Assembly (NCBI GenBank): GCA_001586965.3
Contig: LUCW03001586.1
Span: forward strand, 1-40,000
Direction: 5' to 3'
Length of the DNA stretch: 40,000 nt
Origin: Sphaeroforma sirkka
Taxonomy: Eukaryota > Opisthokonta > Ichthyosporea > Ichthyophonida
Shown: positions 10,078-23,459 of the stretch, piece by piece
How the letters are laid out: the number at the start of each line of letters is the position of its first letter
Position numbering within the stretch: the first letter of the stretch is position 1
Position numbers and translations under genes: made by a program
Notes under the pieces: generated by a model
What the model saw: only the letters and a program-made list of their open reading frames with translations
Database searches by the model: none
Told to the model about the DNA's origin: nothing

Positions 10078-11188
10078 GGTGTGATTCTGGAAGCGAAATA
10101 TTTCAGAATCTATAATATCTAGTACTGGTAATATGGATGCTAAGTCGACAAATTTCATCCTTTCCTATGTTTGCATATTGTCGCGCTATCGACGGCATCA
10201 AGTGATACTGGCAGCTCGACAAAACTCTGAAAGTTTAGACTGAACTGCAGGTCAGACATCTCTGTACTTATGGGGTCAGTATTTCCCTCTTTAATGAGCT
10301 CGATTTCGCGTTCTCTCGTGTGTTTGGCTCTTATACACAGGGGTTTGTACATACTTTTGTATGCGCGGCACGAAGACAGCATCTGTAAACACATCTTACA
10401 TTTGAAACTATGCGTTAGTGCACATTTGTCTCCGCCCATTGCTCTCTCCAGACAGTAAAAGTAGTCACCGTCACATTTCGAGTGATCATGTATGCAATGA
10501 GAGGTGTGGTCCCGTTTGATAAAAGTTTGTAGATGTGCCACCTCCCGTTCAAACAGACCATAAGCCTTACAGAAATCTATTGTGAAGTCGGTTTTACTTA
10601 TGAAGGTCGTGAAGTAATACGAAAGAACAACTTGTTGCTTGGCCTCTTTCGTAACCATATCTAGTAAATTGTAGAACGGTGTCTTCCCTATCTGTTTGTA
10701 TGCTTCTCTAACAGTACCTGGAGTGTCTGTAGGGTTAGCAGTAGATGAAGCGGTTGTAGTGGCTAGGTGGCTTCGAGGTGTGCCAGCGCCAAAATGCTAT
10801 ATATAAGCATCCCACATACCGATCATAGTGTTCATACGTAGCATATATGGAATGTCTTTTAGACGGGCTTCACGATATCGCCGATTACGGATTTGTCCAG
10901 CAATAAATACAGTCGTCATGCCAGACGTCGTATGTATCCAATTTAACGCATACAGAAAACTCTCTTTTGTCGACTGGATTAAACGTAGTAAGCAGTAATG
11001 TGTGAAATTAATTTGTTGAACATCATATAGATGTTGTAATTTTGCTTGCCAGTTTGAGAAGTGTTACAGGGAATTGATACAACATACCATAGGCTTGTAG
11101 ACAGTAGGTTCGGACAGCTTAGCTCCCTGAAGGAGATCCGACATATCGTCTTGTGCTTTGGTGGTGTCGTGTGTCCTGAACCTCACAG
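10078..11188 (-). other. 1.1-kb segment between inverted LTR ends, with Cys/His-rich open frame
   Basis: This segment lies between an LTR end at 10077 (...TTTCTACA) and an inverted LTR start at 11189 (TGTAGAAA...). On the minus strand, 10155-10658 is open for 167 codons and contains a Cys/His-rich stretch (CIHDHSKC, KCKMCLQML) followed by a basic region. Further minus-strand coding-like traces occur nearer 11.1 kb, including LRMNTMIGMWDAYI. I do not recognise the family. Given its setting it is best regarded as part of another decayed mobile element. Confidence 0.5.
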
Positions 11189-11372
11189 TGTAGAAATACG
11201 GCCTCCGGTCAGTCTAAAATATCAAGATCAAATGAGATAACATCTTGGTTTTTATTTGTATATGAAATAATTTAATACAAGTTCTTTTCCAATATTTCCG
11301 AAATGTTCTAAATTCACTTTGATGGCTCCAATAGCCTGAGTATTTGGTACGACTCATTTACTTGAGCATGTT
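11189..11372 (+). repeat. LTR fragment, plus orientation
   Basis: Begins TGTAGAAATACGGCC and follows the reverse complement of the 2254-2852 LTR for about 180 bp, through TTTGATGGCTCCAATAGCC. It is a more diverged copy than the two LTRs of the main element. Confidence 0.85.
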
Positions 11373-11954
11373 GAAGAACCACCGTACCCTCACCCGTCCC
11401 TGACACATCAACAGATGTTCCCCATACCCCGGCTAATCATGCTGTTGAAGTACTACTTCCAAATTTCGGTACAAACCAAATCATCGCGCTTGTGGGTTCC
11501 GCCTATGATACTTCCGATCCAGGCCAGCCAACACATACCGAATTCATCCGTGGTCTGGTGCGGCATTGGCTTACCCCCATCCTCGCTCCTCGACCGGATT
11601 ATGACGGATAACCTGGTCCTTTTCGGTATTTCGTACTCTGCACTAACCTATTCCGCGGCACAACACGGCGCAGACCCGATCCGTACCACAAAGGTGGGTA
11701 CTCAACTTAGTAGGTCAGCAAGCGAGTATATGGAACATTCGATAGTAACAGTGTTTTGCCAACACCGGCCCGAATTGACTCAGCGCATATCTTCCATTGT
11801 CGACTCACTTGGCCAAAGCTTCAAACGGAAATTTACTGACCACTTCTTCCCATCAATCTTTCCTGAACCACTACAGCGACTATGAGAGCCATACCATATG
11901 TTCATACATTGTAACATACATACTAGTCATTTTTGAAATAAATAATATTATTCC
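11373..11954 (+). other. Unique segment between inverted LTR fragments, 156-codon open frame
   Basis: About 580 bp between two inverted LTR fragments. The plus strand is open from 11415 to 11885 (156 codons, starting MFPIPRLIML). The base composition is more GC-rich than the flanking LTR pieces. I recognise no domain. It is probably cargo or internal sequence of a small decayed element, and the open frame may be fortuitous. Confidence 0.35.
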
Positions 11955-12098
11955 TATTGGAGCCATCAAAGTGAATTTAGAACAATTTGGAAATATTGGA
12001 AAAAGAATTGTATTAAATTATTTTAAAACAATTGAAAACCAATATGTTATCTGATTTGATCTTGATATTTTAGACTGACCAGAAAACGTATTTCTATA
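11955..12098 (-). repeat. LTR fragment, minus orientation
   Basis: TATTGGAGCCATCAAAGTG to about TTTCTATA at 12098 follows the tail of the 2254-2852 LTR for about 145 bp. It is the inverted partner of 11189-11372 and is similarly diverged. Confidence 0.85.
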
Positions 12099-14240
12099 GG
12101 TGGACGCTTTCGGGTCGATCTTCGCTACATTTTAGCATACGCTAATATCATGTTTTTCAGACCAGCACACTCACTACACCCAATCCCTTTCCTAAAAGTG
12201 TTGTATGTTATACTAAAATTGTGCCTGTTTTTGCATGATATCTCTTACTTCGTATAAGCACCTTTATATTCAGTCGTGTCCAACAATTTCCAACCCTCTC
12301 TTCCTTCTACTTCTTCTTTGATATTATCAATCGGTTTATTTCTCACAGTCAAAATATCTTTCCCCCTTTTCCAACGATTTCCAGATTCCCCGGGATATGC
12401 ATTTCACACATATACGACCATTTTGAAAAGTATTAAAAGACATAGTCACAATATGCCCTTTTTAATTCTCACATATTTTGCACTCTCTAAAACCCACCTC
12501 CTCTTTCCAATTTCTCCTTTCACAAAATTAAAAGTTAATTTTCTTCTGCCCATTCTATTGTAATATAATTGTTCATTTCTTTAAACCATTAAAATACAAA
12601 GATATTTTTACAAGGGTACAACGCGATATAACATATTGGTTTACTTCCGTCGATAGTGCATGCCCGAGGTCGAGTGCATCAAAAACAATTTTTTTCCGCA
12701 CTACGAGGTCGAGACCAAAGCTCGCTGACATAAATTTTTCTCATGTTTTTTCGGCTCAATTGGGACCCCACCAATTTCAAGGAATGCCTGTTTGAACTGA
12801 TCGTGAAAATTTGTCTTTCATTAGGGTGTGAAGAGGAAATCCCCGATATTTGAACCGCGATTATTAATATGATTTCCAAGGATGGCCACCAATTCATACT
12901 CCGATAGGCCATTGTGCATCGAGAGGTACTTTCCCTTCGTCTTAAAGCCTCTTATTATTATCTCTTTTGGTCCTTTCCTATTTTTGATTTCCAGATAATT
13001 GTCTTTATAATTCATCATATCACCCTCATTGATTAATTTCAATTATTTATTTTTAAGTCGGCCAACCGGTAGATATATTTTTGATTACCAGACAGTTGTC
13101 TTTATATTTCATCATATCACCCTCATTGATTAATTCCAATTATTTATTTTCAAGTCGGCCATCCGGTAGATACAGGACAAGAGCTGTAAAAATTGAAATA
13201 TATATTATAATCCCTATTGTTTCAAGGACTCAATTCGAATAATCGGGTTCGTCGATATATTTTTCAAGAATTGTATCATAATCGACCCGCAGCTTCTCTT
13301 CTTTCGTGGTTTTTGATGAGATTACAACTTTTTTCTTAGAGTTAACAGTCAAATTCTCAAACTTTTTTTGCCTAAGTCTCCTGTACTACTCTTATATGCG
13401 TGTTTCTTAAACGGGGTGATAATGGTTTAATATTTGAAGCCAGAGTCAAAACCTTAGCAACAGAGGCAAATATATTAACTCTACTACCCTGAGAGTATTC
13501 TTCGATGGTTGAAATTACACTCTGAGTATCATCTAAAATTTCACACCTGTATCATTTTGGAGCCTTTCTTATCTGAGCCCATTTTTATAAATATTTGGTT
13601 CATGGCACTCTTTCTGTTCTTCATTCATGTTTTCGTTGTCCTGGAATGCCTCAAAAACATCTTTCAGCATAGAATATTGCCGCAGTTTTCTTTGCCTTTT
13701 CTTTTCTTCTCTCATTCTTCTGAACCTCTTCTTCCTTGTTAGATTGTCAATTATGAGCTTAGAAGAAGTACTTTATTGTGGTGCCTGCTCAAGGCATTTA
13801 CTAAGAATTATTTCTGTCATGACTAATTCATAAACAGGTGAAAAAACCATTTGAAGGGCAACCCTATTTATATTTTATGTTGTATTTTATGTCCAATACA
13901 AGCTCCGTATGGTTTTACTACGCTTATATTGGACCTTCATTGGTGACCTGATAATATTCCTTTTCCTTAATCTCGTTTTGGATTTGGGTGACTTTCAGAT
14001 TATTATTAGGGGTGGGGTCGATATTGATAGATTACATTTTATCTTCTATCGTTTTTTTCGCTAGTTGAATATGTTTCTCGATCTTCTTATTCAATTTCTC
14101 ATCATATTGCCCATCAGAACTTCGTTTCAACCTCATATAGTCCTTGTGATGATTTTGTTTATTTCTGGCCTCATTCTTGTAGCTCTCTGTTATTTCCATT
14201 CTCTCTGTTATTTCTCAATATTATGTATACGAAGTTTTTA
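12099..14240 (-). other. AT-rich block with decayed minus-strand coding traces
   Basis: About 2.1 kb of distinctly AT-rich DNA. On the minus strand several short stretches have lysine/glutamate/asparagine-rich protein-like content, for example near 14.1 kb (KKIEKHIQLAKKTIEDK), 13.4 kb (VNIFASVAKVLTLASNIK), 13.0 kb (KEIIIRGFKTKGKYLSMHN) and 12.4 kb (two CxxC pairs). They are not one intact gene and I recognise no family. The composition differs from the GC-richer host exons, so an old mobile or virus-like fossil is possible but unproven. Confidence 0.35.
12983..13175. repeat. ~98-bp tandem duplication
   Basis: 12983-13078 and 13081-13175 are about 90% alike. Shared blocks include CATCATATCACCCTCATTGA and AAGTCGGCC followed by CCGGTAGATA. 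The duplication lies inside the AT-rich block. Confidence 0.85.
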
Positions 14241-14296
14241 AATGTTGAAAAATTTTAAAACCAATCTTGTTTTAAGTTTAAATGACAATCAAACGG

Positions 14297-14298
<2 letters not shown>

Positions 14299-14388
<90 letters not shown>

Positions 14389-14426
14389 ATCAACAACACA
14401 CACACACACACACACACACATCATCA

Positions 14427-14488
<62 letters not shown>

Positions 14489-15125
14489 TATATATATATA
14501 TATATACATATATATAAATATATATGTGTATATATATGTATATAATACATATATATAATATATATTGTAATATTATACATATAATAATAATATATATACA
14601 TAATGTTAATATATATACATACATAAATATATATGTTAATATACATATTATTTTATGTACATATTGCGTATGTTATTACATAATATAATAATTATTATTA
14701 TTGCAATAATAATATATATAATAATATATGATATGCAAGGACCCGCAACGCCACACGCATGGGCACAATAATACATATAATATTATGTATGTTATTATAA
14801 TAACAATATCAATAATAATAATAATATATAATAATAATAATAATAATATAATACATAATATACATATTACATACATATTATAATTATATAGCGCAGCAGC
14901 CACGCGCGCAACACACACAAAACACACACGCAACGCGCATTGCATGCGTAATATGTATGCAATATGCAGCCATATAATAATAATCAATATAATAATAATA
15001 ATATTATATATATATATATATAATATATAATATATATACATATATACATATATATAATATGCATATATATATAATATATTATAATATGTGTATAATATAT
15101 ATGGTTATATATATATTATATATGC

Positions 15126-15162
<37 letters not shown>

Positions 15163-15180
15163 CACATAATAATATAATAT

Positions 15181-15211
<31 letters not shown>

Positions 15212-15437
15212 GGTATATATATATATAATATATATATATAATTAACCAACCCACCAACCCCCGCACGCACGCACGCGCACGCAATATATATGTATATATG
15301 TATGTATATATATATATATAATATATATATATATCCATATATATAATACACACACAAACACACTTGCACACACACAACACGCGCACACACGCACGCACAC
15401 ACGCACACACACACACACATCATATCATCATATATAT

Positions 15438-15501
<64 letters not shown>

Positions 15502-15575
15502 GCATAGTATATATATATATACATACATATATACATATATACATACATATATATATATATAAATACATATATAGT
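14299..15575. repeat. Compound microsatellite block
   Basis: About 1.3 kb dominated by (TA)n, with interrupted (AC)n at 14397-14420 and 15350-15418, ATA/TAA-rich stretches and short GC-bearing islands (around 14740-14760, 14890-14945 and 15240-15290). Long open frames of Tyr-Ile or Cys-Val repeats on both strands are by-products of the dinucleotide repeats. Confidence 0.95.
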
Positions 15576-15683
15576 ACATACTACAGTATGCACAAGTTAG
15601 AGGTAGCCAATTAAAAAGTAGAGATACAACGAGTCTTCACTTTGCATTATGGATCGATGGATGTAGTCAAGGTACCAAAACAA

Positions 15684-16220
15684 AGTAATGAGTTATCAAC
15701 AGTGTGAGAGGCATTTTATTTCGCATTTCTTACATTGAATGTCAGTATGAATGGCTTCTTATTCCGTATATTCTACATTCATGTCTGCATGCAGGAACCA
15801 TATCGAAAGAATGGAATATTAACAAACTAGTGGCATTGTACTTCGGTGTAGAATACGTACATGTCTACATAGGCAGCATATAGTAATAATTAACAATCGG
15901 ATGAATGATATATTTCTTCTTCTTATAACATGCATTTGTCATTTATGTCTATATTGGTACCATATAGAAATATGAAGTATCAACAGTATGGAGAGTATTT
16001 TCATTATAAACATATTATGAACACTGTATTTTCATGTCTACATAAGCATAATTGCAAAAATCATAAATTATCAACAGTATGAATGGCATTTACTACGTCT
16101 ACTGTGCATTCAATTTATTACGTTTACTGTGCATTCATGTCTACATAAACACCATATCGAAATAAGGAACTATCAACCGTACGAATGGCATTATATTTCG
16201 AATATTATACATTCAATGTC
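15684..16220. repeat. Degenerate ~80-105-bp satellite, five to six copies
   Basis: A unit with the order TCATGTCTACATA, then ACCATAT(C)GAAAT, then TATCAACAGTATGAATGGCATT-like, recurs with unit landmarks near 15778, 15859, 15941, 16031 and 16135 plus a partial first copy near 15684. Unit length drifts between about 81 and 104 bp. No gene is seen between 15576 and the transporter gene's 3' end. Confidence 0.75.
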
Positions 16221-16276
16221 TTGTTTTCTCAGAATGCTCGAAAATATTTTGCAACAGTCCGAACATAGTGCTAAAT

Positions 16277-16282
16277 TTTATT
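16277..16282 (-). promoter_or_regulatory. Candidate poly(A) signal of the transporter gene
   Basis: AATAAA on the minus strand about 240 nt past the transporter stop codon. It is the best placed canonical hexamer, but use is not shown. Confidence 0.4.
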
Positions 16283-16520
16283 CTTCGTTTCTTTCTTTAC
16301 AAACAAACGTAAACTAAATTCCGTTCTAAATTTTACATCCCCACAAGTGCAGATGATGTGTCACTCTCCTCACCTAAAAACCAACTAGTACCGAGGGCTA
16401 TCCTTTCTCCCCCACCACCCACCGCAGCGGTACTTCTAACTAAGTAGTGTCCTGCTGAGCAGCTGGTAAACCAGCCAGACCTTCTCCCACACCATCACAT
16501 CCTCACGTCTCGGCAGTCGC

Positions 16521-16797
16521 CTAGTCAGCGATGAGAAGGAACGACAACCACGAACCTATCAGCAACCCAATGGTCAGTGAGAAGGCCATCATAGTACCCG
16601 CACACTCCCTGTCCCGAATATCGGCACACTGAGGTCCAAACATCATGCACTGCGCTCCAAGGTAACCACTGGACACCGAGAACAGGATCATGAACAGTAT
16701 GTACCACAGATCACTGTTGAATAGGACGGCAGACACGATGCTGTAGCGAGAGAGCGAGAGAAAGGGGCGATGGCATGGATGCGGATCAGTAAGTTGA

Positions 16798-16831
<34 letters not shown>

Positions 16832-17476
16832 ACTGCGTGTCGCCTACCAATCGACACAGACACCTCGAATACAATCTATGACCCAAGGCTTATCGAAACA
16901 TACAAATACAGTCTCAGTTGGAGCAATTGTGAGTGGAAACGGAACGCGCCACAACCATACAGCTCCACTGAGCGCTTGCACATACACACACACACACACC
17001 TAAACTTGACATCGCACAGCAGGAATGCTGGTACAAACAGTGTGCGCACAAGCACGGCATAGCGGAGGTTGTAGGCTGAGAACAAGTTGCCATAGGCCGA
17101 CAGGGTTCGTCCTACTACGTCGCCCAGGTTGAAAAGCAGGAAAGTGAACACGGGGACAAACAGGTTGGTGCCGTCTGCCTGGACCAGCCACTGGTTGTGG
17201 TCAATGATCTTAGACCTGTGCAACCAGACAGGGATGATGGTCAGGGTTGTTGTGCAGGATGGATGGAGAGCGAGAGAGAGAGAGAAAGAGATGTCCGTGG
17301 GCGGTGCCCCTCGCAAAAAATATGGATTATAGGACCAGTACTACTCAAAATAGAGCTGCACTTATACCTGCACATACATAAATATATACACACGCACATA
17401 CATGCATGCATACAGAAATACATACATAGATATATAGATAGATATAAAATGCACATGCATACATAGATAGATACAT

Positions 17477-17511
<35 letters not shown>

Positions 17512-20221
17512 TTATATATATATATATATAGAAATTAAAATTACACACATCTATGACGGCACGGACACATACAACTATACTCGGACATACGTGAGCGACG
17601 GGAAGACCAAAAGGGTGATGAAGAAGTTATAGCCCACAATGAGCAGCTGGTCGTAAATGGCGTCGAATGTGCGCCTGATCTCGTACTCCTTTGGCTTGGT
17701 AGGTGATGACTCAACCTGTGTATTGGTATCAAAGCAATTGTCTATGAGTCCACACCGCAGAGATGTCACTAACATGCTATAGTATAGTGCTGAGTGCATT
17801 CAAAACCCTTTGAGCTAAACCCTACCAGAGAGAACAGGGGGTATGCCTGTGACCTATGACACTATACCATGGTCCGATAATTAAGCCACACAACTGAGCT
17901 TGAGCATACGTTGCTGTGGTGGATCACAACCCAACCACACAAGAATATTTGGTACACAACGTACATCGTCGACACAAGGCGTGTACATAGGCCGTATTTA
18001 CAATGAGAAAGGCCCCCTTGTTCTGGGCGTGCTCAGGTGCGCAGTAGTCTCATCCCAAGGAGTGTCGAGTTACAAGACGAGTAATGTTTAGCTACAGAGG
18101 GGCTTGCTAACAAACCGCGGCGACAAGCAGTGGTATATTAAGAAATACGAAGGGATTTAAAGACCTTTCTCACCCGAATTTAGTTATTTTTGGGGTTTAC
18201 ATATCAAAAAACCGGAAACATGAGTAAATATATATATATGCACACAACAGACACTTGGGTAATCTCACCCAAGGCCCATTGTACAAATACACAACACACC
18301 ATACACACGCTGTATTCCTATCAATGTCAATTATACACACATACACATGATATATTACACTACACAGACACAGACACACCATACACATGATAGATTGCAA
18401 TACATACACACAGAGACACACAGACCCACACACACCATACACATGATAGATTGCAATACATACACACAGAGACACACAGACCCACACCATACACATGATA
18501 TATTACATTACACGCACATGCACACAAACACACCCCATACACAAGAATAAATTACAGCAACCGTCTCGCCTACCGTATCGTGCTGGGCGTAGTACTCCAT
18601 GACAGGCGTGCGCACCACCCACACGAAGGCAAAAAGCGCGAAAAAGGCGACGATGCAGGATGTGATAAAGTACACAAAGGCCGGATTAAAGCCTAGGTCA
18701 ACACCCCCCTTTAAGAACAAGACGTTTAGGCCTGCGACTATCAGACCAGCCAGAGCCTGAGTAAACGTGTGTAGAGGAGAGTTTAATGGGAAAGCGACAT
18801 AGGTTGAACACTGACCGGTGGAAGTGAAGGTAGGACAATGGGTATCTGCCTGCACATTCGAGTTTGAGGACATTGGCAAATAAGCATATAAATGTCTATA
18901 GGTATTTATATATAAACATACATACATTAACCCTATAGCAACACACACAACTAATATGTTTATCGAGGTACCACACACACTATCTTGAGGTATTCATACA
19001 CACATACGTAGCTGACAATATTCCCCCACCCAACGCCCATGGCACATATGAACTCACTCACTACTATATCTCTACAGCACCCCACACAACTGGCATGTTT
19101 CTCCTAAACCATCTAATGAGTATCACACGCATACCAACGCCCATGGCACATATGAACTCACTTACTACTATATCTCTACAGCACCCCACACAACTGGCAC
19201 ATTTCTCCGAAACCCTCTAATGAATATCACACGCATACCTGGCCAAGCAAGAGCGATTGAGTGTACACTCCAGGCAGAAGTCCCGCCAGCCCAAACATAC
19301 CTCCCTGTGATGGTTTAGGGTTTTGGTGTTGTAGCGTTTGAGAGTTGGTTTAGGGTTTTATTTTAGCAATGGATAGGATAGGTATTGTGGGCCAAACAAG
19401 TTTTTCATAATGTGCGGCTGATTGGTACGAGAGAAGGGGATGAGCAGATCCTGATCAGCTGTGGTCACATTTTAAGTATCGGCTATGTCTATGTAATTAG
19501 GACAACAAAACCCAATAATAAGTCGTTTGTAATAAACGTCTGACAAAACCACATATTAAACTGAAAATACGAAAAACAAAAACCAAAAAAGCACATTCAT
19601 AGTTACCCGTAAGCACAAAGATAAAATCACATACTCATCTGAAAATGAACTAGACACACCTGTAACGCGGAGGTTGCGGCCCCTGCGAACATACAGGACA
19701 CCACCAGAAAGCCCATGAAGGTATCCGCATTCAGATGCCCAACTTTAACTAGACTAGCCTGCAGTGTAGTGGGAGAGACAAACCAGCTTATAGTGGCCGT
19801 AGAAGTAAAGGCAGAACGAGGCATACATAGTGTGCGATACCCGATATGTTTGTCGGGAATCAGGTACACGCTCTTGTGGCCCAAGGCAGTCATACTCACG
19901 CGCATAGAAAATATTTAAGTACACTATATATATACATATATATATATAACACTCACGCTCACGCTCACGCCCACACCCATATTTGTATACATACATACAT
20001 ATACATAAAACACACACATATATCAAGGTGTCCGTATGACAGGGCCGTTGTGCTCCAAGCAAGCTTCCGTCATCGAACACTTACATATATATATATATAT
20101 CCCCTGTATACATCCACGTCACTCACAGCCTTTCGAGTTGGTCTCGATGTCTCGAGTGCAGTTCAACATGTCCGCTGACGGGAGCTCACATAGAGCAGCG
20201 CGACCTAGTTCTACTCACACC

Positions 20222-20300
<79 letters not shown>

Positions 20301-21580
20301 TATATATATATATATATATATAACATTAAACCCACCCACCGCCATATCGCCACACACCCACATAAATATGTACGCAAACACAAACATGTATATCTATATA
20401 TATATACATATATCTATATGTATATAAGGGTATCAGTACGATAAGGTCACGCTGCTCTATTCCGCCATCGAACACGTTGAACTGCACTCGAAACACTGGA
20501 GTTAACTCGGATAGCTATTAGCGACGGATATATATTTATATATATATATATGCACAATTGTATATATATATAAATATCTATATAGATCTCCTGTATATGT
20601 CCACGTCCCTAATAGCTATTCGAGTTGGCTCCAGTGTCTCGAGTGCAACTCAACATGTCCGATGACGAAAGTTCACATAGAGCAGCACGACCTAGTTATA
20701 CTGACACTTATATATATATATATATACATTAAACGTACCCACCACCACCCATCCACTTACTTTTACACAGAAACACAAAACATATACATATTTCTATATA
20801 TGGATATCAGTATGATAAGGTCGCGCGGCTCTATTCCGTCATCGAACATGTTGAACCGCACTTAAAACACTGGAGTTAACTCGGATAGCTATTAGTGACG
20901 GATATATATATATATATCCTGTATATGTCCACGTCACTCATAGCTCTTCGAGTTGGCTCCAGTGTCTCGAGTGCAACTCAACATGTCCGATGACGAAAGC
21001 GCACATAGAGCAGCGCGATTTAGTTATATTGACACCTATATATATATATATATATATATACATTAAACGCACCCACCACCACACACCCTCATACATATAT
21101 GCACATACACAAACACAGACATATGTATACATCTATATATGGATATCAGTATGATAAGGTTGCCCTGCTCTATTCCGTCATCGAACATGTTGAACTGCAA
21201 TCGATACACTGGAGTTAACTCGGATAGCTGTTAGTGACGGATATATATATATATATTTATACATTTGTATATATAGATAAACATCTATATATATCTCCTG
21301 CATATGTCCACGTCAGTCATAACTATTCGAGTTGGCTCCAGTGTCTCGAGTGCAACTCAACATGTCCGATGACGAAAGCTCACATAGAGCAGCGCGACCT
21401 AGCTATACTGACACCTATATATATATACATTAAACGCACCCACCACCACTAACACAAATATTTAATATATGCATAAATCTATATATGTATATCAGTATGA
21501 TAAGGTCGCGCTGCTCTATCTGCCATCGAACATGTTGAACTGCACTCGATACACTGTAGTTAACTCGGATAGCTGTTAGT

Positions 21581-21612
<32 letters not shown>

Positions 21613-21746
21613 CATTTGTATATATATCTTTTGTATATGTCCACGTCACTCATAGCTATTCGAGTTGGCTCCAGTGGCTCGAGTGCAACTCAACATGTCC
21701 GATGACGAATGCTAACATAGAGCAGCGCGACCGAATTATACGGACA

Positions 21747-21779
<33 letters not shown>

Positions 21780-22832
21780 GTATATATTTATACACATAAA
21801 CATACATCTATATATACCCAAACATAAATATATGAGCGTCAGCCACACACACATATATATATATATAACACAAGCACACACACATATATATACACACACA
21901 CATATATATATGTATACATTTATTGCTAAAAAAACATATATAGGTATCAACATACATACATAAAAACGTATATACACCAAATCAATCGCTATATCGAAAT
22001 GGTGATACATATAGAAATAAAATGAGCGTTTGTACGCATTAACACATGACAATATTCAAGATAAAGGATGCCGGTACTTAGACACTACATAATGTCATGG
22101 ACATCTATCTTCTACTGGAAATCTTCGTGCCCAGACATTCCATACACACTGCAGTGCGAGTACTTATTGTCATAGAGCAAGGCAGACACCCATACCCTAC
22201 ACCTCTATAACCCTGAGACCGCTTTTATGACCCGCGTGTGCACCAACTCTGGGGTGAGCAAGTGTCCTGAAGGTAATCTACGCAGAACAGGGGACAGGAG
22301 ATGTCGGAGGAATACACAGACAAGGCATACTAGCAACTCAGTATGTTTAAAGCACATACATGCAAACGAACACCGACCTAAATGTAGGGTGTCCTAAGGT
22401 TTTAGGGTTCTACCATACAAGTGGCACGTTAAGTAGGCCTTATGTAGGCTGTGGGGGTGTCTAGATGAAGCAGCTGTTCCGGCACGGCGAAACATATCAT
22501 ATGCATATGCATATACGAGATAATACGCATAAGCATATACGAGACAGGCACTTGAACCCCAGCAGACGTACACTACATACACGCGCCATCAAACGTACCT
22601 GTATGATGAACATCACCAGCAGTAACGCGAAGGGGAGCAGGATCCGTAAGCGCAAGGAGAAGAGATGCATGAACTTGAGCAGAATAGCCTGGAAGACGAT
22701 ATTGGAGATCTGGGTGGTCAGCGTGATGTAGTTGTTGTAACTCCCTTCGTAGGCAGTGTCTGAGTCGAAAGTGGGTCGAAAGAGGTGTGGCTGAGTATAG
22801 ACAAACAAATATATAATAACATATATACACAT

Positions 22833-22867
<35 letters not shown>

Positions 22868-23248
22868 CATTGATTTGTACATGTGAATATATATACATAC
22901 ATTCACACACACACACAAACAAACACACAAACACACAAACGTGCACGTATACACACACATATATATATATATATGATACAATAAGTCATAAAAACATACA
23001 TGAAGGAATACGTCGTGGGCACATACGATGTAATAAGTCCATTGAAGTCAAATCAACTGTTCTTAATGGTATTTTATAATGAGTTTAGCTAGTGTTAAAT
23101 ACTAATAGGCAGAAGATTTATCAAACCTGGAAGAAAACAGTACTAAAACTTTGAAACTATTAATACTATATATATAATGCAAATGTATACATATATACAT
23201 CCATACATACACGCATACGCACACACACGCACACGCACACACAAGCAT

Positions 23249-23299
<51 letters not shown>

Positions 23300-23421
23300 C
23301 ATAGATACATATATCCAAACATATATACATGGATAGATACATACATGTGTGCATGCATAAATGTATACTTAGATACATACAATATACATACGTAAATACA
23401 TACACATACACACACACACAC

Positions 23422-23459
<38 letters not shown>

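Noticed and set aside
14240-15580. Tyr-Ile and Cys-Val repeat open frames on both strands
   Set aside because: Direct by-products of (TA)n and (CA)n microsatellites; the same applies to similar frames at 20.2, 23.2, 29.1 and 38.4 kb.
18508-18978. A 156-codon minus frame as a separate membrane protein
   Set aside because: Only its middle (18574-18756) is real, as transporter exon 5; the ends are intron read-through.
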